Source of the DNA: a virus
DNA: 64,000 bases
IMG/VR virus record: IMGVR_UViG_3300009158_000046
Span: 1-64,000 of that record
Direction: 5' to 3' (one strand)
Position 1 is the first letter of the stretch. Each line of letters opens with the position of its first letter. This document shows positions 1 to 6,984 of the stretch, one piece after another. A model generated the notes under the pieces. That model did no database searches. It saw only the letters and a list, made by a program, of their open reading frames with translations, and was not told the DNA's origin. The position numbers and the translations under genes were made by a program.

Positions 1-352
1 CATTGTGCGCCACCCACATCGCGCCATCCTTGCGGGCGTCGAGCAGCCACCTCAGGTCGCTGGGCTTGAGGGCGTTCTGCCAGTCGGCGTGACCGAAGTT
101 CAGGTAGACGCCTTTGTGAGGCATGTTCTCGGTGTAGAAGCTGGCCCCACACAGGGTCGTGCGGCGGAAATCGAAAATCAGCTTTGAGTTGGACGGCTTC
201 GACCCGTCCTCCCGGTACTTGCAGCGCCGGTTCAGACCCTCGTGCCGGTCAGCGTCGTGGGTCTCAACGTCAAACCCGATGATGTCGGCAGCGGCGATCT
301 AATCGCGCAGGATCGGGCCTTGCTCGGCCCAGTTGCGTTGGTCGATCAGCAT
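1..352 (-). CDS. DNA polymerase, family A, N-terminal part (partial, with in-frame amber codon)
   Basis: The start of a replicative family A (Pol I-like) DNA polymerase; the rest lies beyond the left edge. The ATG at 350-352 has a GAGG ribosome binding site and follows the exonuclease stop by 7 nt. The frame reads MLIDQRNWAEQGPILRD, then TAG (299-301), then continues in the same frame with IIGFDVETHD, the DEDD exonuclease motif I, and a stretch (KLIFDFRRTT, then a conserved HAD) seen in phage polymerases of this type. No alternative start lies between the TAG and motif I. TAG ends other genes here, so the codon is either a real nonsense mutation, a readthrough site or a sequence error. Confidence 0.75.
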
Positions 353-359
353 GTGGACC

Positions 360-1106
360 TCAGTGCAGGAATTGGGAAAGAAGCTCGTCGGCCGCGTAGG
401 GGTTCAAAACCCCGACGACAGTCCCGGCTGAGATCTGAGCGTCGGGCACGTCGTAGAACCCGACGATCTGGTAGAAGGTCCGAACCAGAGCGGTGTTGGC
501 CGGTTCGGAGAGCCAACTCAGGCAGGCGGTCGACATCTCCGGTGGACTACCGTGACCGAAGGCCACGAAGTCCTCCAACCGCCGCTTGTCCACGGCATCG
601 AAAGACTTGGGACCAAATCCCTTGATGCCGGGAATGTTGTCTGAGGGGTCACCGACCGTCGCCTTGTAGAGACGGGTCCAACGCGGATCGCCCTTCATCT
701 CGAACGAGACGGTGACGTTCCGATTGACCAGGAGCTGTCCAAGGTCGCGATCGATGGTCTCGATCCGGATCGGCATCGTCGGGTAGCGCTTCACCAACGT
801 GGCGATGATGTCGTCGGCTTCGTAGTTCGGCACTTCGATCTGCAGCGCAGGGGTGTGCTTCAACCCGTCACGAATGAGCTGCACCATCGGAAAGAAATCC
901 TCCGATGGCTTGGATCGGCCCATCTTGTATTCGGGGTAGAGTTTGCGCCTCAGCGTGCGACAGGTTGGGTGATCGAAAGCCCAGACCACTGTCTTGGGTG
1001 GCCGGATCGCCAACATGTCGTTGATGATCCGGCGAGGTGCCCGCTGGCCGAAGTCCTTCTCGAAGGCCCGGCGGATGTAGGCAAGACCGTCGATGAGGGT
1101 GAGCAT
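360..1106 (-). CDS. 5'-3' exonuclease (flap endonuclease family)
   Basis: A 248-residue phage 5'-3' exonuclease of the kind that removes RNA primers and flaps. It shows an early metal site (LTLIDGLAYIRRAF), AFDHPTCRTLRRKLYPEYK in the arch region, the acidic motif PNYEADDIIATL, DRDLGQLL, and the helix-hairpin-helix clamp GDPSDNIPGIKGFGPKSF near residue 140. Length fits the stand-alone phage enzymes. GGAGG sits upstream of the ATG. It abuts the polymerase gene, so the two halves of a bacterial Pol I are supplied by neighbouring genes, as in T7-type replication modules. Confidence 0.88.
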   Translation of the reverse strand: MLTLIDGLAYIRRAFEKDFGQRAPRRIINDMLAIRPPKTVVWAFDHPTCRTLRRKLYPEYKMGRSKPSEDFFPMVQLIRDGLKHTPALQIEVPNYEADDIIATLVKRYPTMPIRIETIDRDLGQLLVNRNVTVSFEMKGDPRWTRLYKATVGDPSDNIPGIKGFGPKSFDAVDKRRLEDFVAFGHGSPPEMSTACLSWLSEPANTALVRTFYQIVGFYDVPDAQISAGTVVGVLNPYAADELLSQFLH

Positions 1107-1115
1107 GGTGCCTCC

Positions 1116-1162
1116 AAAAAGAAGAGGGTGCCGACCGCAGCGGCACTACGGTCGACACCCTC
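1116..1162 (-). terminator. Rho-independent terminator upstream of exonuclease
   Basis: On the minus strand a 14-bp stem (GAGGGTGYCGACCG paired with CGGTCGGCACCCTC, one wobble) is followed by TTCTTTTT. It lies between the Ala-rich gene and the exonuclease, whose ribosome binding site begins right after the T run. It probably lowers rather than blocks expression of exonuclease and polymerase. Confidence 0.8.
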
Positions 1163-1181
1163 GACTACCCACGGAAGTGGA

Positions 1182-1862
1182 TTAGGAACGCAGCGTCTCG
1201 AAGCCGATGACGCCCCAGTTGTTGGAGCCCTTCTGCTTCGGGATGTGCGAGAGACGAACCGGCACGATCCCCGCCGGGCCGAACTCCTTGAACGCCGCCT
1301 TCAGCCAGTCCATGCACAGCGCATAGCCGGTGTAGGGGGTCGTGTAGCCAAGCTTCGAGCCAGCCTCGACAACGCGCTTGGACTTCTTCAGATCGACATC
1401 TGAAATCAGCTCCATGACCAGCTCGACGCTGTCGTAGGAGCCCTTGCACATCGGATCGATGGACTGTGCGCGAGCGATGCACTCGTGCCAGGACTGACCG
1501 GAACGAGCCTCGCGAACGCCGTCGATCGACTTCAGGTAGATCGTCTGCCCCGCCGAGGTGTAGCGGAGTGAGTAGGGAAATTTCAGATCAGCCAACGCGA
1601 TGCGGACGTCGATCGTCTCGATCACGTCCGGGGTCTTGTCGATGTGCATTCCCGAGTAGTCGACCTGGAGGTAGAGGTCGACCGACTGCGGAGCCGCCTC
1701 GACGGCATCAGCAAGCGTGCGAGCCCGACCGGGGGCGGCAACGGTGGGAAGAGAACCCGACGCAGTCCCGGACAGTGCCGGAGCGGGGGCAGCAGCGGCA
1801 GCAGCAGCGGCAGCCTGAGCAGCGGCAATGGCGGCGTCGATGGCAGAATTGGATGCAGACAT
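1182..1862 (-). CDS. Hypothetical protein with Ala/Pro-rich N-terminus in replication module
   Basis: A 226-residue protein of unrecognised family. The first 45 residues are an almost pure Ala tract with Ala-Pro repeats, probably a flexible linker. The remaining part is a compact mixed fold (VDLYLQVDYSGMHIDKTPDV near residue 61). Its place between exonuclease and helicase suggests a replication accessory role, for instance ssDNA binding, but no OB-fold signature or acidic tail is evident. GGAG precedes the ATG by 8 nt, and a terminator follows the gene. Confidence 0.75.
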   Translation of the reverse strand: MSASNSAIDAAIAAAQAAAAAAAAAPAPALSGTASGSLPTVAAPGRARTLADAVEAAPQSVDLYLQVDYSGMHIDKTPDVIETIDVRIALADLKFPYSLRYTSAGQTIYLKSIDGVREARSGQSWHECIARAQSIDPMCKGSYDSVELVMELISDVDLKKSKRVVEAGSKLGYTTPYTGYALCMDWLKAAFKEFGPAGIVPVRLSHIPKQKGSNNWGVIGFETLRS

Positions 1863-1907
1863 TTTTAGACTCCAAATGAGGATTGTGGATTGCCATGTAA
1901 GATTAAT

Positions 1908-1931
1908 CCCCTATCCGTCTAAGGATAGAGG
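1908..1931 (-). terminator. Hairpin between helicase and Ala-rich gene
   Basis: CCTCTATCC and GGATAGGGG can pair on the minus strand with a 6-nt loop (one wobble). There is no good T tract, so termination is doubtful. It lies in the 96-nt gap between the two genes. Confidence 0.3.
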
Positions 1932-1958
1932 TTGAGAGACAAACTATTTAGGAGTTTG

Positions 1959-3338
1959 TCAGAAGCTGAATTCTACCCTGTCCGGATCGACCTTCTTGGC
2001 CTCTCGGGACTTCTTGGCGACGATGCGAGAGATGTGCTCATCGATCGTCTTGCGGTAGAGCATCGTGGTGATGCGAAGAGCAGTCGAACGCTTCTGGCGC
2101 ATGAAGCGCCGGTAGGCCTGAAGGAGGACCGTGTCGACGTAGTGCAGTGTCACAAAGACGACGTGCCCTACTTCCTGGTGCCCACAGAATTGCCAGTTGA
2201 AACCGGTGTCGGCGACTTCTGGTGAGCAGACGAGGATCTTGATGCGACCGGCTCGGAAGTCGGCGTCAATCCCGGCGCGCTCTTCCGGGTTCTCGCCGTT
2301 CATCAGCTTGGCCCTGCCCCCAAGGCTGGCGACCAGTGCCAGGATTTCGTGCTGCTGGGGCCGCATCGAGGAGAAGATGACCAGAGGTGTGTCGTTCTCG
2401 ATCGCATCGGTGATGTGGAATTCGAGACGCTCGATTTTTCCCGCCCGCTGGCCGGGGGACAGGATGTTGATTGGCGGGGCCTTCGGGTCGGTCAAATCGG
2501 GGAAGCAGTTGGGATGCTCCATGATCTGGCGAGCGCGGGTGAAAGCCACGCCGGGGTTCTTGCCCTCGATGAAGAAGCGCTCCAGCTCAAGCACCCCCTC
2601 CTCGTGGAACTTGTGATAGACGACCGCCTGTTCCGGCAGCAGGTCGATCCACTCGGTCTGCATGACCTTGGCCTCGGGGCCATGGATGTCAGTGAACCGT
2701 CGACGTCGACCGTGGCGGATGAAAATCTCCCCCAGGATCTGGTGATCTCGGTAGCCGGTGGTCTTCAGGGTGAAGGTGTCGACGACGTGATGGCACTGCT
2801 TGAAGCCCTCGTAGCTGCCGTAGTAGAGAGGTTCGATGACCTGGATGACCGGGAAGGCGGTATCCAGCTTGCCGTTGATGAGTGTGCCCGTCATCGGCAC
2901 AAACCACTCACCGCGCTTCTTCATGAAGTCCCACATCGCGATCGTTCGCTGGCTCTCATGTCCACCGAACGCCTTGTGGCTCTCGTCGATGTGCAGGGCC
3001 TTGACGGTGTCCGGCAGGTCCTTCCAGACCTTCACGAACCGGGTGAAGCCCATGATGTAGACCCGTGCTCCGGGCCGCACCTCGTTCTCATCGACGATGA
3101 TCACGTCGCCTTCAGACCACCCGCCGAAGCGCATGGCCTCTTCCAGGTTCTTCTGGCGTAGCGAGTTCGGCATCACCCAGACTGTCGCCACGCCGTGCGT
3201 GTCCCAGAGCCACCGCTGTAGGACGCAGACAACCGGGGTCTTGCCGGTTCCTGGATCTGAAAGGAACAGTCCTTTCTTGTTGACCATGAACCAGCCGAGA
3301 TCCTCGATCTGGTCAGGCCGGAGGGTGAATGCCTCCAT
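1959..3338 (-). CDS. SNF2-like superfamily 2 DNA helicase/ATPase
   Basis: A 459-residue SF2 helicase of the compact phage SNF2-like type. Walker A is at residues 28-34 (DPGTGKT), the Walker B variant DESH at 118-121, motif III is MTGTLING, and the C-terminal motif VI region reads LLQAYRRFMRQKR. It probably remodels or unwinds DNA in replication or recombination. Its ATG overlaps the stop of the upstream secreted-protein gene (TGATG), and GGAG-type bases precede it. Length equals that of similar phage helicases, with no extra domains. Confidence 0.88.
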   Translation of the reverse strand: MEAFTLRPDQIEDLGWFMVNKKGLFLSDPGTGKTPVVCVLQRWLWDTHGVATVWVMPNSLRQKNLEEAMRFGGWSEGDVIIVDENEVRPGARVYIMGFTRFVKVWKDLPDTVKALHIDESHKAFGGHESQRTIAMWDFMKKRGEWFVPMTGTLINGKLDTAFPVIQVIEPLYYGSYEGFKQCHHVVDTFTLKTTGYRDHQILGEIFIRHGRRRRFTDIHGPEAKVMQTEWIDLLPEQAVVYHKFHEEGVLELERFFIEGKNPGVAFTRARQIMEHPNCFPDLTDPKAPPINILSPGQRAGKIERLEFHITDAIENDTPLVIFSSMRPQQHEILALVASLGGRAKLMNGENPEERAGIDADFRAGRIKILVCSPEVADTGFNWQFCGHQEVGHVVFVTLHYVDTVLLQAYRRFMRQKRSTALRITTMLYRKTIDEHISRIVAKKSREAKKVDPDRVEFSF

Positions 3339-3673
3339 CAGAAAGGTCCCACCACGGGGTACTTGCAGACGTGTCGAGATCCACCGACAAAATAGACCAG
3401 CCGGGTGTTCTGAAAGACGGCGTCGTAGCTGTTCAACATCAGTCCACCCATCGGGGTCCTTGCACGCAGGGACACGCAGACCGAAGTGGCTGGACGATCA
3501 TTCGCCCGGTCGGCAAAAGGCGCAGTGACACGCATGTCCTGCACCGACCGGGGGTCATGGAAATTCTCGTTGATGTAGGCCCGGATCTGGGACTTCCAGT
3601 TGGACGGAAGCTGCTGAGCCTGAACTGCTGTCGGAGTCAGCAGAAGGGTAGCCATAGCGACGACGAGCTTCAT
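3338..3673 (-). CDS. Small exported protein with signal peptide
   Basis: A 111-residue protein beginning with a clear type I signal peptide (MKLVVAMATLLLTPTAVQA, cleavage before QQ). The mature part contains two Cys residues that could form a disulphide (VCVSLRARTP and HVCKYPVVG), which suits a periplasmic location. The start was chosen because AAGGA precedes ATG 3671-3673; longer in-frame starts lack a ribosome site and would bury the signal peptide. Function unknown. An exported protein inside a replication module is unusual and could act on the host envelope. Confidence 0.75.
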   Translation of the reverse strand: MKLVVAMATLLLTPTAVQAQQLPSNWKSQIRAYINENFHDPRSVQDMRVTAPFADRANDRPATSVCVSLRARTPMGGLMLNSYDAVFQNTRLVYFVGGSRHVCKYPVVGPF

Positions 3674-3824
3674 CTTGGAGTTCCTTCCACGTTGTGGCCC
3701 CGGCTGGGGTCCAGTTAGAACACCGACGCCCCAACCACCCCATGTGGCTGGGGTGGCGGGGATCGTTGCAGATGCAATGATCGAGGCGGCAGTCGCCGTA
3801 GTGATCGAGCAGGTAATCACTCAA
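3555..3824 (-). CDS. Possible small Cys-rich protein (TTG start)
   Basis: An 89-codon frame whose TTG start overlaps the upstream stop (TTGA), as at two other coupled starts here. Residues 1-40 hold a Cys/His set (CRLDHCIC and RRCSNW) that could bind a metal. The second half overlaps the exported-protein gene in another frame by 119 nt and is compositionally odd. Only the N-terminal part looks convincingly coding. Confidence 0.35.
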   Translation of the reverse strand: MSDYLLDHYGDCRLDHCICNDPRHPSHMGWLGRRCSNWTPAGATTWKELQDEARRRYGYPSADSDSSSGSAASVQLEVPDPGLHQREFP

Positions 3825-4129
3825 GGCGACCTGAACCCCATCTGGGTCATCCGAACCCGCGTAGCTTCGATCTGATGGACCAGTAGGTGGTGCTGACGCT
3901 CCTTGCGGATCCGGTATGAAAACAGGGCTTTCTGCTCATCCGCATAGGCAAACCGCCTACCGCGAGGGTCACTGAAGACGAACTTCTCTGCAAACCCAAC
4001 CCTGATCCAGACTCCGCACCGGGTGTGTCTGAGAACCGGATAGGAGATCAGCGTCACAATCGGGTTGGATCTATCGTAGCCAGTCCAGTCATCCACGTAG
4101 CGATAGTAGACCTCTTGGTTAGCTGACAT
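3821..4129 (-). CDS. Hypothetical protein
   Basis: A 102-residue protein starting MSANQEVYYRYVDDW. It is aromatic-rich at the N-terminus and ends in a basic helical stretch (ALFSYRIRKERQHHLL, then RVRMTQMGF). No family recognised. The ATG overlaps the end of the HTH gene by 11 nt, so the pair is probably translated together. A longer frame upstream exists but looks non-coding. Confidence 0.65.
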   Translation of the reverse strand: MSANQEVYYRYVDDWTGYDRSNPIVTLISYPVLRHTRCGVWIRVGFAEKFVFSDPRGRRFAYADEQKALFSYRIRKERQHHLLVHQIEATRVRMTQMGFRSP

Positions 4130-4307
4130 CGTAGATCCCGGCCTCGACGCCCGTGACGTAGTTCTTGGCGGTCTCGGGAGCAACGCCGAAACGCTGGCCG
4201 ATCTCCTTGTAGGTGCGACCCTCTCGGCGCAGCTTCAGCAGTCGACGGATCTGGATCTTGTCCAGCTTGAGCTTGTGACCCGGCTTTCCGGGGTGGGAGT
4301 CGGACAT
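4119..4307 (-). CDS. Small helix-turn-helix DNA-binding protein
   Basis: A 62-residue basic protein. Residues 30-52 (GRTYKEIGQRFGVAPETAKN) are a textbook helix-turn-helix of the sigma-70 region 4 / resolvase type. There is no effector domain, so it is either a tiny repressor/activator or a DNA-structuring protein. It lies 1 nt after the small membrane protein gene. It is one of several phage-coded candidates for binding the repeated palindrome described elsewhere in this window. Confidence 0.75.
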   Translation of the reverse strand: MSDSHPGKPGHKLKLDKIQIRRLLKLRREGRTYKEIGQRFGVAPETAKNYVTGVEAGIYDVS

Positions 4308-4308
4308 G

Positions 4309-4500
4309 TCAACGTTCCTGCCAAAGCACGTAGGCGGTCATCACGACAACGACCAAAAGAAACATCACGTAGGCGATGTTCATCGAATAGCCGAAGAACC
4401 AGGAGGCAGCCGCCACTGGCAGGCTAACCACCAAACCTGCAAAGCATCCCATGCCGAGAGCGAGAGGATATTTGAGGCCGGAGAAATCAGGCACTCCCAT
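4309..4500 (-). CDS. Small two-helix membrane protein
   Basis: A 63-residue protein with two predicted membrane helices (about residues 13-35 and 40-59) and very short termini ending in WQER. The ATG overlaps the stop of the pyrophosphohydrolase gene and is preceded by GAGGGGGG. Function unknown. Early expression makes a holin role unlikely; superinfection exclusion is one possibility, not supported by specific motifs. Confidence 0.65.
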   Translation of the reverse strand: MGVPDFSGLKYPLALGMGCFAGLVVSLPVAAASWFFGYSMNIAYVMFLLVVVVMTAYVLWQER

Positions 4501-5036
4501 CACTCACCCCCCTCTCGAACATGCTCGATCGCCTTGTTCGGATCGACCGTGCGCCAGTCCGGCCAATTCCGCTTCTCGTTGATCTCCTGCTTGGCGACCC
4601 AGGCGGTGATGATCTCCTCGGGAGAAAATCCCTCCTTCATCGCGCTCAGCAGGGCGATGGAGACGATGCTGGTCCACGGCTGCAGCTCAGTGCCGTCGCA
4701 CACGACGACATCGTCCAGGTTGGCCTCGATGTCGTGAACGAGGTCAATGTCCTGCGTGTCGGCAACCGAACCGGACAGGACGTTGAGAAAGCCGAGAGGC
4801 ACAAGCCCATGAGTCAGATCGCTGGAGATCTCCTCAGGCGTGAAACCGGCGCGCATTGCGCCGTCGCAGCCCAGGATCACGACGTCGATCCACTCCATGA
4901 GATCCTTGCCCTCGACGGCGCGGATCTCGGCCAGCTCCTTGCGGATGTGGTCGACGACGCCGGTCGTGCGCGGTCCTGGTCCGAAGGCAGAAAGCGAGAA
5001 GCACTTCTGACGATGAAGGTGTTCTGTGAGGTTCAA
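4500..5036 (-). CDS. DUF550-type dATP/dGTP pyrophosphohydrolase with internal duplication
   Basis: A 178-residue MazG-like protein. Conserved landmarks of the DUF550 family are present: FSLSAFGPGPRTTGVVDHIR, KELAEIR, LMEWIDVVILGCDGA, and the C-terminal RNWPDWRTVDPNKAIEHVR. These enzymes cleave (d)NTPs to (d)NMPs. The middle is longer than usual by about 65 residues. The segment EWIDVVILGCDGAMRAGFTP has a second, degenerate copy (PWTSIVSIALLSAMKEGFSP) without the acidic residues. Start is TTG at 5034-5036, which overlaps the previous stop and has AGGAG eight bases upstream. Confidence 0.82.
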   Translation of the reverse strand: MNLTEHLHRQKCFSLSAFGPGPRTTGVVDHIRKELAEIRAVEGKDLMEWIDVVILGCDGAMRAGFTPEEISSDLTHGLVPLGFLNVLSGSVADTQDIDLVHDIEANLDDVVVCDGTELQPWTSIVSIALLSAMKEGFSPEEIITAWVAKQEINEKRNWPDWRTVDPNKAIEHVREGGE

Positions 5037-5605
5037 AGCAGGCTCCTGACGTAGGCGTCGAGCAAGGAAAGTCCGACGTTCGGCCATGGGATGGCGTCAG
5101 CGTCGAAGGGGGTGAAGGGCAACTCCTGAGCACCGGGGACGCGAAACCTCGAACAGAGGATCACCGTCCTGACTCTTGGAATGCTGAGCAGGCGCACGAT
5201 GTCGTCCACGTCCTTGAGGGCGTAGTCGACGATGATGAGAGGGGCGGCGTTGGTGCAGTTCAGGTCGCGGGTCAGACTCCTGATCGGGTCAGCCCATGGA
5301 ATGAAGAACACCGGCCGGTTTGGTGAGCAGATCTGGTGAGCGTACCGGAGAACCGAACTGGCCTCCGGTGGCACCCAGTAGGCACCGCCATCGAGGGCGG
5401 GACCTAGCTTGTGGACGATGGGATGATCGGGGATCTCTGCCCGATCTCCACCGCGAGCATAGTCGTGCGGACAGAACCGCGTGGTGACGACTTCGAACGG
5501 GCTCGCCAGCCGTTCCAGACCGGGGGTGAGGCAAACCCCACCCCCGGCCTCGTGAAGGAAGATCAGGTCATCCTGGCGATGGATGCCGTAGTGGTGGACG
5601 ATCAC
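5033..5605 (-). CDS. Hypothetical protein
   Basis: A 190-residue protein of unrecognised family. It contains a His/Asp-rich N-terminus (MIVHHYGIHRQDD), Cys residues spread without a metal-site pattern, and hydrophobic beta segments (PVFFIPWADP, PLIIVDYALK, TVILCSRFRV) that suggest an alpha/beta Rossmann-like fold. It overlaps both neighbours by 4 nt and so belongs to the nucleotide pyrophosphohydrolase operon. Confidence 0.7.
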   Translation of the reverse strand: MIVHHYGIHRQDDLIFLHEAGGGVCLTPGLERLASPFEVVTTRFCPHDYARGGDRAEIPDHPIVHKLGPALDGGAYWVPPEASSVLRYAHQICSPNRPVFFIPWADPIRSLTRDLNCTNAAPLIIVDYALKDVDDIVRLLSIPRVRTVILCSRFRVPGAQELPFTPFDADAIPWPNVGLSLLDAYVRSLL

Positions 5606-5781
5606 TGCCGGTCCCCCTCGAAGAAATCGTCCTTTAAGGCTTCTTCCTCAGCACGAACTCGCAGCTCAGCAAGTGCATCCAGACCTCTGACCAACAGTCT
5701 AAAGTTCGGTATTGTGAGTTCTGCCTGTCGGACAAAGTGCTTCAGCTCATTGTCCGACAGTGTGTGCATTTGCTCAGTCAT
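5602..5781 (-). CDS. Small acidic helical protein
   Basis: A 59-residue protein (MTEQMHTLSDNELKHFVRQ...) predicted almost wholly alpha-helical, with an acidic C-terminus. The ATG overlaps the TAA of the upstream gene (TAATG), which decides the start over longer frames. No family recognised. Confidence 0.65.
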   Translation of the reverse strand: MTEQMHTLSDNELKHFVRQAELTIPNFRLLVRGLDALAELRVRAEEEALKDDFFEGDRQ

Positions 5782-6140
5782 TATGCCGCCGCCTGTTTCT
5801 CTGTGACAGGCTTCACCGTAATGGCTGGCTTGGAGTTCTTCGACCAAACCTCCTTGAGAGATACGACGCCGATCTCGACCAACATCGTCTTGGTCTCCTC
5901 GGGCAGCGTGGCAAAGACCCCGGTGTTGAGAACCGGCTCCTCGCCCTTCAGCTCGGCGACCGAGCCGCGCTTGGTCTCGACCATGCCCTTGGCGGATGAG
6001 AAGCGAAGAGCCTTGTCGGCCTTGGTCGTGGCATCCCGCAGGACGTCCTTGAGGTGCTCGATGCGCTCAAGGGTCGGCGTGACCTCGACCTGGAGGTCAA
6101 TGATGGTGTCAGCTACGGTCTGAAGGTCGTTGATGCTCAT
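5781..6140 (-). CDS. Hypothetical protein with N-terminal coiled coil
   Basis: A 119-residue protein. Residues 1-50 form a probable coiled coil (MSINDLQTVADTIIDLQVEV...) followed by a Lys-rich segment and a short globular part ending KPAITVKPVTEKQAAA. AAGGAG lies 8 nt upstream of the ATG. First gene after a strong terminator, so it probably begins its own transcript. No family recognised. Confidence 0.7.
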   Translation of the reverse strand: MSINDLQTVADTIIDLQVEVTPTLERIEHLKDVLRDATTKADKALRFSSAKGMVETKRGSVAELKGEEPVLNTGVFATLPEETKTMLVEIGVVSLKEVWSKNSKPAITVKPVTEKQAAA

Positions 6141-6212
6141 TGTCGATCTCCTTGTTGTAGAAGCGCTGCAGTAGCGTTGTTGAGGCGGAAGGCTCTTTCT
6201 CAAAGGCGCATG

Positions 6213-6243
6213 AAAAAAGCCGACCTGTGAGGTCGGCTTTTTT
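6213..6243. terminator. Bidirectional Rho-independent terminator
   Basis: AAAAAAGCCGACC and GGTCGGCTTTTTT form a 13-bp perfect stem with loop TGTGA, giving a T run on either strand. It ends the regulator transcript (gene 6294-6758) before the next leftward operon. Confidence 0.9.
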
Positions 6244-6293
6244 GATATTCTGGGGCATCTGGTTATAGATGCGAATGTTCATGAAGTATTCGA

Positions 6294-6758
6294 CTAGGTC
6301 GACGACTGTACCTGTACTTTGCATGTGAGCGGCTTCGTCAGCTCCTCAAGCTTCATGTTGGTGATTTCTGCGATTTTCAGGAGTTGCGAGAGTGAGAAGT
6401 CGAACAAGCCATCCTCCATCTCGCCAACCCAGACGCGGTTGGCGAAGTCATGCTTGTCGGCAAACTCTCCGCGCTCCATCCCGAGAGTCACTCGGTGACG
6501 GAGAAGATGAACGCCCACCGCTCGGTGGACGGGAGACAGGGCCTTGCGGGCGGTGCGGGGGGTGTAACCACCAATGCGCTTTCCAGACCGTGGGATTTCA
6601 ATCCCACTCTCATTGGCGTACTGGATAGCCTCCTTGATGTACTCGGTGACGGAGGCTTGCGAGAGGCGGTGCGACAGCCGCTCGTAGATTTCGGGTCGGG
6701 TCAGGCGCTCTTCCAGGAAGAGCGCTCTCACCTGCAGCTTGAGAGTGTTCGTGGTCAT
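6294..6758 (-). CDS. XRE-family transcriptional regulator (candidate repressor)
   Basis: A 154-residue protein. The C-terminal half (about residues 80-145) resembles a Cro/CI-type HTH: VHLLRHRVTLGMERGEFADK, then DFANRVWVGEMEDGLFDFSL and QLLKIAEITNMKLEEL, matching the helix pattern of XRE domains. The N-terminal half (RPEIYERLSHRLSQASVTEY) may be a second HTH-like unit. No S24 self-cleavage domain is present, so induction would not follow the RecA route. GGGGG precedes the ATG. A perfect 16-bp palindrome lies 87 bp upstream of the start, consistent with autoregulation, and the candidate attP and integrase follow on the upstream side. Confidence 0.78.
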   Translation of the reverse strand: MTTNTLKLQVRALFLEERLTRPEIYERLSHRLSQASVTEYIKEAIQYANESGIEIPRSGKRIGGYTPRTARKALSPVHRAVGVHLLRHRVTLGMERGEFADKHDFANRVWVGEMEDGLFDFSLSQLLKIAEITNMKLEELTKPLTCKVQVQSST

Positions 6759-6844
6759 TGAACCCCCGAGAAAAGTGGGGGGGCGTATGGGAGGAACAAA
6801 ACAGCACCCAGTGCCCCAAGGATGCACAGTGGGCTCTGGGAAAA

Positions 6845-6860
6845 GTTGAAAGCTTTCAAC
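6845..6860. promoter_or_regulatory. Palindrome GTTGAAAGCTTTCAAC, copy 1
   Basis: A perfect 16-bp palindrome between the XRE gene and the candidate attP. It is identical to copies at 15075, 19291 and 49360. The site is well placed to act as an operator for the XRE gene or as an integrase arm/accessory site. Confidence 0.7.
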
Positions 6861-6879
6861 GACTTGGGGGGAGCTGGGG

Positions 6880-6924
6880 TGGTAATCCCAAAACTTCCGC
6901 GCTACCAGACTGCGCTATACCCCG
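6880..6924 (-). other. Candidate attP: 5' half of a tRNA-Pro gene
   Basis: Minus-strand sequence from 6924 downward reads CGGGGTATAGCGCAGTCTGG then TAGCGC and on to TTTTGGGA. This matches positions 1-38 of bacterial tRNA-Pro(UGG): acceptor strand, complete D arm and anticodon loop. After the anticodon loop the match ends, and neither the anticodon stem nor the T arm can form, so this is not a working tRNA. It lies 60 bp downstream of the integrase, the usual place for attP. Carrying the 5' rather than the 3' half is uncommon. Confidence 0.6.
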
Positions 6925-6984
6925 TTTATACCCAAGCCGTTGAATTTGCAACCTATTCCCAAAGCCTTTGATTGAAGTCAGACT

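Noticed and set aside
296-301. Alternative genetic code with TAG as sense
   Set aside because: TAG ends prim-pol, J and other genes, and no further in-frame TAG was seen in recognised genes, so general recoding is not supported.
6109-6324. 71-codon leftward frame across the terminator
   Set aside because: It runs through a strong terminator stem and overlaps two supported genes; no ribosome site.
6880-6924. An intact tRNA-Pro gene
   Set aside because: Only positions 1-38 match; anticodon stem, T arm and acceptor 3' strand cannot form.
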